NCBI RefSeq assembly: GCF_001517975.1
Contig: NZ_KQ950180.1
Span: forward strand, 414,453-446,980
Direction: 5' to 3'
Length of the DNA stretch: 32,528 nt
DNA from: Thermobifida cellulosilytica TB100
Lineage (GTDB): Bacteria; Actinomycetota; Actinomycetes; Streptosporangiales; Streptosporangiaceae
In this document: piece after piece, positions 26,174-32,528 of the stretch
Layout: each line of letters opens with the position of its first letter
Numbering within the stretch: position 1 is the stretch's first letter
Notes under the pieces: generated by a model
The model's database searches: none
Seen by the model: only the letters and a program-made list of their open reading frames with translations
What the model was told of the DNA's origin: nothing
Position numbers and translations under genes: made by a program

Positions 26174-26593
26174 GTCGCCTCCACGATTATCCGTGCGGGG
26201 GATCTGCTGGTGCCAGGGAATGTGTGGTTCGCTCGGGCGCGTCTTCGGGCTCGACGACCAGTTCCACGACCGAAAGCTTCGGACCGGCGTGTTAATCGGC
26301 ACGACCAAGACTGTTGCGTGCTTGTAAAGACATTGGACAGCGCGTTACGAATATGTGAATCCACCTCGTTCCGGTGGGATGCCCCGGTCTTTCGCTGCGG
26401 TTTCGGCGGCTGCACGCCCACTCTGCCGCGGATAGCGTTACCGTCTTGTTATTCCGAACGGGCCGGGCCGCGGACCTGCGGCGGGCCCGGCACCCCGGTC
26501 CGTCGGGCCCCGCTTCGCCGACCGGGCGGGGGTGCCGTGCCGCCCTTCTGGGAACACCTGTTCTGGAACCCTGTCCCGGAAGGGGGAGCCCTC
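26174..26593. other. 420-base divergent intergenic region, amtB / ABC exporter
   Basis: The amtB-proximal 180 bases are AT-richer than the surroundings and should hold the amtB promoter; one GTAAC half-site is present but no full GlnR box. The exporter-proximal part is very GC-rich and holds two inverted repeats: 26462-26469 with 26484-26491 (8 bp), and 26488-26496 with 26529-26537 (9 bp). They share bases and cannot form together. No credible gene. Confidence 0.5.
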
Positions 26594-27514
26594 GTGCACG
26601 CCGCTCCGGACCCCGTCATCGACATCCGCGGCCTCACCAAGGACTACGGCGCACACCGCGCCCTGTTCGGCCTGGACCTGAGCGTCCGCGCCGGCGAGGT
26701 CTTCGGCTTCCTCGGCCCCAACGGCGCGGGGAAGTCCACCACCATCCGCGTCCTGCTCGACCTGGTCCGCCGCTCCGGGGGCGAGGTCCGCGTCCTGGGC
26801 CTCGACCCGCGCACCGACGGCGTCGCGATCCGCCGCCGGGTCGGCTACCTGCCCGGGGACCTCGTCCTCACCAGCCGTCGTACCGCCCGCGACCTGCTCG
26901 CCTACCTCGGGGACCTGCGCGGCGGAGTGCCCGCGGCCCGCATCGCCGAGCTCGCCGAGCGCCTCGACCTGGACCTGTCGCGGCCCGTGCGCAGCCTGTC
27001 CAAGGGCAACCGGCAGAAGGTCGGCCTGGTCCAGGCGTTCATGCACCGCCCCGAGCTGCTCGTCCTGGACGAGCCCACCAGCGGGCTGGACCCGCTCCTG
27101 CAACGGGAGTTCCTGGAGATGGTGCAGGAGGTGCGGGCCGAGGGCCGCACCGTGTTCATGTCCTCCCACGTGCTCAGCGAGGTCCAGGACGTCGCCGACC
27201 GCGCCGCGGTCGTCCGAAGGGGGCGGCTCGTGGCCGTCGAGGACATGGACGCGCTGCGCCGGCGCGCCGCCCGCCGGGTGCGCGTCCGCTTCGCCGCACC
27301 CGTCGCCGCCGCCGAGTTCGCCTCCCTGGCGGGGGTGCGCGACCTGCACGTGGACGGCGACACCGTGCGCTGCGTCGTCGAGGGCAGCCCCGACGCCCTG
27401 GTCAAGCAGGCGGCCCGGCACACCGTGCTGGAGTTCGACAGCGCCGAGCCCGACCTGGAGGACCTGTTCTTCACCTACTACACCGACCGGGAGGAGAGCG
27501 GGGATGCGGCGTAG
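26594..27514 (+). CDS. ABC transporter ATP-binding protein (ABC-2/DrrA type exporter)
   Basis: 306 residues. Walker A GPNGAGKST, Q-loop region YLPGDLVL, a signature with Lys in place of the usual Gly (LSKGNRQKV), Walker B LLVLDEPTSGLD and the H-loop SSHVLSEVQD. The C-terminal 85 or so residues form the DrrA/CcmA-like extension. The GTG at 26594 has AGGGGGAG upstream; open frame to 26210 is leader. The stop overlaps the permease gene by 11 bases. Such pairs export drugs, lipids or peptides; the substrate is unknown. Confidence 0.92.
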   Translation: MHAAPDPVIDIRGLTKDYGAHRALFGLDLSVRAGEVFGFLGPNGAGKSTTIRVLLDLVRRSGGEVRVLGLDPRTDGVAIRRRVGYLPGDLVLTSRRTARDLLAYLGDLRGGVPAARIAELAERLDLDLSRPVRSLSKGNRQKVGLVQAFMHRPELLVLDEPTSGLDPLLQREFLEMVQEVRAEGRTVFMSSHVLSEVQDVADRAAVVRRGRLVAVEDMDALRRRAARRVRVRFAAPVAAAEFASLAGVRDLHVDGDTVRCVVEGSPDALVKQAARHTVLEFDSAEPDLEDLFFTYYTDREESGDAA

Positions 27515-28301
27515 CGTGTTCGGCCGGTTCCTGCGCGACCACCTGCGCGCCCTCGTCGGCTGGGGCGTCGGCGTCGCCGCCGTGACCGCGCTGTACAGCG
27601 CGTTCTGGCCGTCGATGCGCGACTCCAGCGGCGCGATGGACGCCTACCTGGAGTCGCTTCCCCAGGGGCTGCTGGAGACGATGGGCTGGAACAGCCTCTC
27701 CACGGCCGAGGGCTACCTGGGAGCCACCGTGTTCGGGCTGCTCGTCCCGGCACTGCTGGTGATCGCCGCGGCCGTGCTGGGAGCACGGGCGATCGCGGGG
27801 GACGAGGAGGACGGGGGCCTGGAGCTCCTGCTGGCCCACCCGGTCAGCCGGACCGGCGTCCTGGTGCAGCGGTTCGCCGCCCTGACGGTGTTCGTCGCCG
27901 TCCTCGGCGCGGTCGTGTTCGGCACCCTGCTGCTCCTCGGCCCGGCGATCGACATCGGCCTGCCCGCCGACCGGCTGCTCGCCGCCAGCACCGCCGTCGC
28001 CCTGATCGGCCTGGTCCACGGCGCGGCGGCGCTGGCGGTGGGGGCGGCGACGGGCCGCCGCGCCCTCGCGCTGGGCGCCGCCGCGGTGCTGGCGGTCGTG
28101 GGCTACCTGGGCCACACCCTCGCCCGGCAGGTCGAGGAGCTGGAGTGGCTGCGGTTCGCGTCGGCGTTCCACTACGCGCTGGAGCCGGACCCGCTGGCCA
28201 ACGGCTTCGACCCCGCGCCCACCGCGGTGCTGCTGGCCGTCCCGGTGGTGCTGGTCGCGCTGGGCGCGGCGGCCTTCAACCGGCGCGACGTCGGGGTCTG
28301 A
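27504..28301 (+). CDS. ABC-2 type transporter permease
   Basis: 265 residues with about six hydrophobic helices, partner of the preceding ATPase and overlapping it by 11 bases. The cytoplasmic motif ARAIAGDEEDGGLELLLAHPVSR after the second helix is typical of ABC-2 permeases that couple to DrrA-type ATPases. The gene ends inside a long inverted repeat shared with ftsY. Confidence 0.9.
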   Translation: MRRSVFGRFLRDHLRALVGWGVGVAAVTALYSAFWPSMRDSSGAMDAYLESLPQGLLETMGWNSLSTAEGYLGATVFGLLVPALLVIAAAVLGARAIAGDEEDGGLELLLAHPVSRTGVLVQRFAALTVFVAVLGAVVFGTLLLLGPAIDIGLPADRLLAASTAVALIGLVHGAAALAVGAATGRRALALGAAAVLAVVGYLGHTLARQVEELEWLRFASAFHYALEPDPLANGFDPAPTAVLLAVPVVLVALGAAAFNRRDVGV

Positions 28302-28341
28302 CCCCCTGCGGCGCGGGCGCGCCCGCGCCGCAGGGGGTCAG
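28298..28341. terminator. 21-bp perfect bidirectional terminator containing both stop codons
   Basis: 28298-28318 pairs perfectly with 28321-28341 around a GC centre (the real loop will be about 4-6 bases). The TGA stops of the permease (28299-28301) and ftsY (28340-28338) are in opposite arms. Confidence 0.8.
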
Positions 28342-29519
28342 GAGGACTCCAGGATGGCGTCGACGAACGCCTCCGGGTCGAAGAGGGCCAGGTCGTCGGG
28401 GCCCTCGCCGAGGCCGACGAGCTTGACGGGCACGCCGAGCTCCCGCTGCACCTGGATGATGATGCCGCCCTTGGCGGTGCCGTCCATCTTGGTCAGCACG
28501 ATCCCGGTGACGTTGACGACCTCGGCGAACACCCGGGCCTGGCGCAGGCCGTTCTGGCCGGTGGTGGCGTCCAGCACCAGCAGGACCTCGTCCACCTGGG
28601 CCTTCTTCTCCACGACCCGCTTGACCTTGCCCAGCTCGTCCATCAGGCCGGTCTTGGTGTGCAGGCGTCCGGCGGTGTCGATGATGACGGTGCCGGCGCC
28701 CTCCTCGATGCCCTTGGCGACCGCGTCGAAGGCCACGCTGGCGGGGTCGGCGCCCTCCCCCCTGCGGACCACCGTGGCGCCCACGCGGTCGCCCCAGGTC
28801 TGCAACTGCTCCGCGGCGGCGGCCCGGAAGGTGTCGGCCGCGCCCAGGACGACGCTGCCGCCGTCCCCGACGACGACCCGGGCCAGTTTGCCCGCGGTGG
28901 TGGTCTTGCCGACGCCGTTCACCCCGACCATCAGGATCACGGCCGGGCGGTCGCCGTGCGGCTCGGTGCGCACCGAGCGGTCCAGGTCGGGGTTGATGTG
29001 CGCGAGCAGTTCGGCGCGCAGCAGCGCGCGGACCTCGTCGGCGCTCCGGGTGCCCAGCACCTTCACCCGGGTGCGCAGCGCATCGGTGATCTGCGTGGCC
29101 GAGGTGACGCCGACGTCGGCGGTGATGAGGATCTCCTCGACCTCTTCCCAGGTCTCCTCGTCGAGCTTGTCGCCGGCCAGCAGGTTCAGCAGGCCGCGGC
29201 CGAAGACGTTCTGCGACTGGGCCAGGCGGGCCCGCAGCCGCACCAGGCGCCCGGCCGAGGGCGGGGGGAGTTCGACCTGCGGTGCCGGTGCCGGTGCCGG
29301 GACCGCGGGCGCCTCGGGCACGGCGACGGCCGTCGCCCCCTCGGCCTCCTCGTCCTCGGCGACCGCCGTGGCCCCCGCCCCCGAGCCGCCCTCGGGCCGC
29401 TCGATCTCGGGTTTCTTCTCGGCCGGTCCCACCTGGCGCCTGGGGATCACCAGCAGTGCGCCGCCGACCGCCACGAGAGCGACGATGAAGATGGCGATGA
29501 CAACAATCGTGTAGTCCAT
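28338..29519 (-). CDS. ftsY: Signal recognition particle receptor FtsY
   Basis: 393 residues. An N-terminal membrane helix (about residues 4-25), an acidic Glu/Ala/Pro A-domain (to about 95), then the NG domain with GVNGVGKTTTAGKLA, DTAGRLHTKTGLMDELGK, TKMDGTAKGG and GLGEGPDDLALFDPEAFVD. It receives SRP-ribosome complexes at the membrane. The N-terminal helix is normal for actinobacterial FtsY, unlike E. coli. Usually ftsY lies near smc; here a two-gene uptake system is between them. Confidence 0.97.
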   Translation of the reverse strand: MDYTIVVIAIFIVALVAVGGALLVIPRRQVGPAEKKPEIERPEGGSGAGATAVAEDEEAEGATAVAVPEAPAVPAPAPAPQVELPPPSAGRLVRLRARLAQSQNVFGRGLLNLLAGDKLDEETWEEVEEILITADVGVTSATQITDALRTRVKVLGTRSADEVRALLRAELLAHINPDLDRSVRTEPHGDRPAVILMVGVNGVGKTTTAGKLARVVVGDGGSVVLGAADTFRAAAAEQLQTWGDRVGATVVRRGEGADPASVAFDAVAKGIEEGAGTVIIDTAGRLHTKTGLMDELGKVKRVVEKKAQVDEVLLVLDATTGQNGLRQARVFAEVVNVTGIVLTKMDGTAKGGIIIQVQRELGVPVKLVGLGEGPDDLALFDPEAFVDAILESS

Positions 29520-29585
29520 AACGTCCTCAGTCTCGCAGACCCCCGCTGATTTCCCGGTATCCCCCGGGCAGGCCGCGCAGGGCTG

Positions 29586-30671
29586 CTAGCCCGCGCGCGA
29601 CCGGGTGGCGTGCAGCACGAGGACGAAGAAGGGCGCGCCGACGAACGCGGTGACCACGCCCAGGGGGAGTTCGGCGGGAGCGACCAGGGTACGCGCCGCG
29701 ATGTCGGCCACGACCAGGAACGCTCCGCCGAACAGCAGCGAGACCGGGAGGATGCGGCGGTGGTCGGGGCCGACGAGGCGGCGCACCAGGTGCGGGACCA
29801 CGATGCCCACGAACCCGATCAGCCCGCTCACCGCCACGGCCGAGGCGGTGGCCAGCGACGCCGCGGAGATCACGACCAGCCGCACCGTGGCGGGCCGCAC
29901 CCCCAGGCTGGTGGCCTTCTCGTCGCCGAGCGCGAGCAGGTCGAGCAGGAAGCCGCTGCCCAGCAGCACCGCCAGCGACACCGCCGCGTACGGTGCGACC
30001 AGCCGCAGGTCCTCCCAGCCGCCGTAGCCCAGGCCGCCGAGCATCCAGGTGTAGACGCGTTGCAGTTCGTCGATCCGGGACTGCTGGACGAAGGTCTGCA
30101 CCGCGGTCAGGAAGGACGACACCGCCACCCCCGCCAGCAGCAGGGGGGCCGTACCGCCGCGTCCGGCGGCACGGCCCAGCAGGTAGGCGGCCATGACGCC
30201 GAGCAGGGCACCGGCGAACGCGGCCACCGGGACCAGCGGCAGCCCGGCCGGGGCCGCGCCGCCGTACACGATGACCAGGGTCGCGCCCAGCCCGGCCCCG
30301 CTGGCCGCCCCCAGCAGGTAGGGGTCGGCCAGCGGGTTGCGGAACACGCCCTGGTAGGCGGCGCCCGCGCCGGCGAGCAGACCGCCCACGAGGGCGCCCA
30401 GGACGACCCGGGGCATCCGCAACTGCACCAGGACGGCCCGCTGCCGTTCGTTCAGCGTGGACTCCACCCCCAGGAACGGCAGGTGGCTGAGGAGTTCGCG
30501 GACGATCTCGGCCGGGGTGAGGGAGGCCGCGCCCGCGCTGACCCCCAGGACCGTCGCGCCGAGCAGCGCGGCCAGTCCGACTCCCAGCCACAGCGGTCCG
30601 GGCACGGCCCGGCGTCCGGTTCCCACCCGAATCCCCGTCCGGAGGCCCGTGCGCAGGGCGGCTCCGGTCAT
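29586..30671 (-). CDS. btuC: BtuC/FecCD-type ABC transporter permease
   Basis: 361 residues with about ten transmembrane helices. Family hallmarks are RMPRVVLGALVGGLLAGAGA, YQGVFRNPLADPYLLGAASG, the coupling-helix region LGDEKATSLGV and the C-terminal GIVVPHLVRRLVGPDHRRIL. This family moves cobalamin, iron-siderophores or heme; the riboswitch upstream of the operon points to cobalamin, hence the symbol. Its ATG overlaps the stop of the substrate-binding protein (ATGA), so translation is coupled. No ATPase gene follows: ftsY starts 66 bases further on. Confidence 0.9.
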   Translation of the reverse strand: MTGAALRTGLRTGIRVGTGRRAVPGPLWLGVGLAALLGATVLGVSAGAASLTPAEIVRELLSHLPFLGVESTLNERQRAVLVQLRMPRVVLGALVGGLLAGAGAAYQGVFRNPLADPYLLGAASGAGLGATLVIVYGGAAPAGLPLVPVAAFAGALLGVMAAYLLGRAAGRGGTAPLLLAGVAVSSFLTAVQTFVQQSRIDELQRVYTWMLGGLGYGGWEDLRLVAPYAAVSLAVLLGSGFLLDLLALGDEKATSLGVRPATVRLVVISAASLATASAVAVSGLIGFVGIVVPHLVRRLVGPDHRRILPVSLLFGGAFLVVADIAARTLVAPAELPLGVVTAFVGAPFFVLVLHATRSRAG

Positions 30672-31594
30672 TCGGCGCGCGCCGCCTCGACGGCTTCGGC
30701 CACGTCCTCGGCGAAGTCGACGATGCGCGGCCCCCAGCGGGAGGAGGTGTCGGGGTCCACCTCGATCACGTTGCCCTCGCGCACGGCGGTGAGCGAGTCG
30801 AAGGCGGGCCGCCCCAGCACGTCCTGCGCGCCGCCGGGGTAGGAGACGAAGATCAGGTCGGGGTCCTGGTCGACGATGAACTCCGCGGACAGTTGCGGGT
30901 ATCCGCCCGCGGCGTCCTCGGCCTCGTCGGCGATGTTGACGAGGCCGAACAGTCCGTAGACCTGGCCGATGAAGGTGTCGGAGGTGACCGAGTAGAGCTG
31001 GGCGTCGATCTCGTGGTAGTAGCTCAGCCCGGCCGCGTCCTCGCCGATCCCGGCGACGAGGGCGTCGAGGCGGCCGCGCAGCTCCTCGGCCGCGGCCGCG
31101 CCCTCCTCGGCGTTGCCGGTGGCCTCGCCCAGCAGCTCCATCTGGGCGTAGGTGTCGTCCACGGTCTGGGCGGCGGGCAGCAGCAGGACCGGGATCGCCA
31201 GCTTCTCCAGTTGTTCGGTGATGTCGCTGCCGTCGTCGGAGAGCACGACCAGGTCGGGCTCGTAGTCGGCGATGGCCTCGACGTTGGGGGTGAATCCGGA
31301 CAGGTCGGTGGTGGGGGCCTCCGGAGGGTGGTTGGAGTACTCGTCGACCGCGACGACCTGGTCGCCCGCCCCGACCTCGAACAGGATCTCGGTGAGGGAC
31401 GGGGAGAGCGAGACGATGCGCCGGGGGGCCGTTTCCAGGGTGACCTCGCCGCGCGCGTCGGTGACGGTCACCGGGAATCCTTCGGCCGCGGCGGACTGCT
31501 CGGCGGTCGGCTGGTCGGAGGCGGAGGTGCCGCAGGCGGTGAGGACGAGGAGAAGGGGCAGCGAGAACGCCGTGAGGCTGCGTGCGGTGCGCAC
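30668..31594 (-). CDS. btuF: Cobalamin (or related) ABC transporter substrate-binding lipoprotein
   Basis: 308 residues. Lipobox LTAC within VRTARSLTAFSLPLLLVLTAC gives a lipid-anchored protein. Two BtuF/FhuD-type lobes follow, starting with VTDARGEVTLETAPRRIVSL and SPSLTEILFEVGAGDQVVAV, with DLVVLSDDG and DPDLIFVSYPGG in later strands. The GTG at 31594 has an AAGGAG site six bases upstream. The frame is open to 31837, but that region is the riboswitch leader. The riboswitch makes vitamin B12 or a precursor the likely ligand. Confidence 0.88.
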   Translation of the reverse strand: MRTARSLTAFSLPLLLVLTACGTSASDQPTAEQSAAAEGFPVTVTDARGEVTLETAPRRIVSLSPSLTEILFEVGAGDQVVAVDEYSNHPPEAPTTDLSGFTPNVEAIADYEPDLVVLSDDGSDITEQLEKLAIPVLLLPAAQTVDDTYAQMELLGEATGNAEEGAAAAEELRGRLDALVAGIGEDAAGLSYYHEIDAQLYSVTSDTFIGQVYGLFGLVNIADEAEDAAGGYPQLSAEFIVDQDPDLIFVSYPGGAQDVLGRPAFDSLTAVREGNVIEVDPDTSSRWGPRIVDFAEDVAEAVEAARAE

Positions 31595-31660
31595 GGAGGG
31601 CTCCTTACAGCAGTGCAGGGAGAACAGAGCCCGCAGAAGACGGACCGTCCTTCCCACGAG
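31595..31660 (-). promoter_or_regulatory. Expression-platform region between riboswitch and btuF start
   Basis: The stretch between the B12 box and the GTG holds the AAGGAG ribosome site and an upstream CTCC that could pair with it. No long terminator with a U-tract is visible, so translational control is more likely than early termination. Confidence 0.4.
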
Positions 31661-31664
31661 GACA

Positions 31665-31830
31665 ATGTACGTCGACGAGCGCGTGAGGCGACCTGGCTCC
31701 ACCCCGTTCCCGCCGTACGGCCGGCCCGGGGTGTCACAGTTGCGGAGACAGCGCCGGTTTCGGATCCGGACTTCGCTCACGCGACGCCATCGCCCCGCTT
31801 CCGGCGCGCTGCGCCGCGGGCGGTGCGACC
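31665..31830 (-). ncRNA. Cobalamin (B12) riboswitch
   Basis: On the minus strand the leader contains the conserved core: GTGAGCGAAGTCCGG, then GCGCTGTCTCCGCAACTGTGA (complement of about 31735-31755), then a B12-box-like GGAGCCAGGTCGCCTC (complement of about 31685-31700). CCGCAACTGTGA is a strong hallmark of the class. The B12 box departs from the usual AGCCAGGAGACC. The neighbouring btuF-btuC genes are classic targets. Ends are approximate. Confidence 0.75.
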
Positions 31831-31835
31831 AGGCC

Positions 31836-31863
31836 ATCTTAGGACTTGCCGGGTAACGTCCAA
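31836..31863 (-). promoter_or_regulatory. Candidate promoter for the riboswitch-btuF-btuC transcript
   Basis: On the minus strand TTGGAC (31863-31858) and TAAGAT (31841-31836) are separated by 16 bases. This places the transcript start at about 31829, just before the riboswitch. Confidence 0.45.
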
Positions 31864-31894
31864 CAGGCGAGTCGCGGGAGTGCGCGGACCGGTC

Positions 31895-31942
31895 CCGGGG
31901 TGGGCGGGGCGCCGCTCCTCGGCACCGCCCCGCCCGCCCCGG
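31895..31942 (-). terminator. Terminator hairpin after smc
   Basis: A 17-bp GC-rich stem with one G-U pair, 31895-31911 against 31926-31942, begins four bases past the smc stop. It separates smc from the B12-uptake operon. Confidence 0.75.
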
Positions 31943-31946
31943 CGGG

Positions 31947-32528
31947 TCACTTCGTCGTGCGTTCCAGCTTCTGGCTGATCACCTGGGAGATCCCGTCCCC
32001 CTGCATCGTCACGCCGTACAGCGCGTCGGCGATCTCCATGGTGCGCTTCTGGTGGGTGATGACGATCAGTTGGGAGGAGGCGCGCAGCTCCTCGAAGATC
32101 ACGAGCAGCCGTTGCAGGTTGGTGTCGTCCAGCGCGGCCTCCACCTCGTCCATCACGTAGAACGGGGAGGGGCGGGCCTTGAAGATGGCGACCAGGAAGG
32201 CCACCGCCGTCAGCGACCGCTCCCCGCCGGACAGCAGGGACAGGCGCTTGACCTTCTTGCCGGGCGGCCGGGCCTCGACCTCGACCCCGGTGGCGAGCAT
32301 GTCGTCGGGCTCGGTGAGGACGAGGCGGCCCTCGCCGCCGGGGAAGAGGCGGGCGAAGATCCGGGAGAACTCCCGCTCGACGTCGGCGTAGGCGGCCGAG
32401 AACACCTCCCGGACCCGGTCGTCGACCTCCTTGACGACGGTCAGCAGGTCGCGGCGGGTCTTCTTCAGGTCCTCCAACTGGGTGGTGAGGAAGTTGTGCC
32501 GCTCCTCCAGCGCGGCGAACTCCTCCAG
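31947..32528 (-). CDS. smc: Chromosome segregation protein SMC, C-terminal part (cut by window end)
   Basis: The last 194 codons are present; the gene runs off the right edge in an open frame. A stretch of distal coiled coil ([17 protein letters not shown] onward) leads into the C-terminal ATPase head. This has the ABC signature [14 protein letters not shown], Walker [16 protein letters not shown] and the switch histidine in [17 protein letters not shown] holds and compacts chromosomal DNA with ScpA and ScpB. No internal start should be assumed. Confidence 0.95.
   Translation of the reverse strand: MEEFAALEERHNFLTTQLEDLKKTRRDLLTVVKEVDDRVREVFSAAYADVEREFSRIFARLFPGGEGRLVLTEPDDMLATGVEVEARPPGKKVKRLSLLSGGERSLTAVAFLVAIFKARPSPFYVMDEVEAALDDTNLQRLLVIFEELRASSQLIVITHQKRTMEIADALYGVTMQGDGISQVISQKLERTTK

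Noticed and set aside
26311-26348. Possible GlnR operator upstream of amtB (GTAAC plus elements at 11-base spacing).
   Set aside because: Only one of the four half-sites fits the GlnR consensus; the others match at one or two positions.

Overview
The window is a GC-rich (roughly 70% or more) stretch of actinobacterial chromosome. Gene content, long acidic tails on ribosomal proteins, many GTG starts and terminator hairpins without U-tracts fit a filamentous actinomycete. The order smc / ftsY / amtB / ffh / rpsP-khpA-rimM-trmD-rplS / lepB / DUF2469 / yraN-comM-dprA / xerC / M23 peptidase / rpsB-tsf / pyrH-frr-cdsA / rlmN is the conserved actinobacterial core block. My best guess is a Nocardiopsaceae/Streptosporangiales member such as Thermobifida or Nocardiopsis; this rests on protein resemblance only.

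Layout, left to right. (1) 1-3.7 kb: a class III aminotransferase faces a divergent PucR regulator that is followed directly by an Lrp/AsnC regulator, probably an amine or amino-acid catabolic module. (2) 3.7-7.0 kb: a small VTT/DedA-like membrane protein and rlmN on the minus strand, then a plus-strand pair encoding a Suppressor-of-fused (SUFU) domain protein and a small zinc-ribbon protein. (3) 7.1-11.3 kb, minus strand: rpsB, tsf, pyrH, frr, cdsA (translation, UMP kinase, ribosome recycling, phospholipid synthesis). (4) 11.5-13.4 kb: a secreted M23 metallopeptidase whose frame stays open across the opposite-strand xerC, then a RidA-family gene. (5) 13.4-17.4 kb, minus strand: yraN-comM-dprA (DNA processing), a small disordered hypothetical and DUF2469. 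(6) 17.6-23.2 kb, minus strand: ffh, rpsP, khpA, rimM, trmD, rplS, lepB, linking ribosome assembly, tRNA modification and protein export. (7) 23.3-26.2 kb: a lipoprotein of unknown function and amtB. (8) 26.6-28.3 kb, plus strand: a two-gene ABC-2 exporter. (9) 28.3-32.5 kb, minus strand: ftsY, a BtuC/FecCD-type permease and its substrate-binding lipoprotein preceded by a cobalamin riboswitch, and the 3' end of smc.

Transcription units are separated by unusually clear GC-rich inverted repeats (1-20, 3676-3714, 7029-7063, 9496-9524, 16616-16642, 18468-18507, 20596-20636, 23267-23293, 24771-24801, 28298-28341, 31895-31942).

No mobile element, CRISPR array, tRNA or rRNA was found. The window is mostly conserved core. 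The points most worth a second look are the orphan SUFU/zinc-ribbon pair, the riboswitch-controlled B12 uptake genes without an ATPase, the M23/xerC antisense overlap, the absence of glnK-glnD and rnhB from their usual slots, and a strong hairpin inside the 5' end of lepB.
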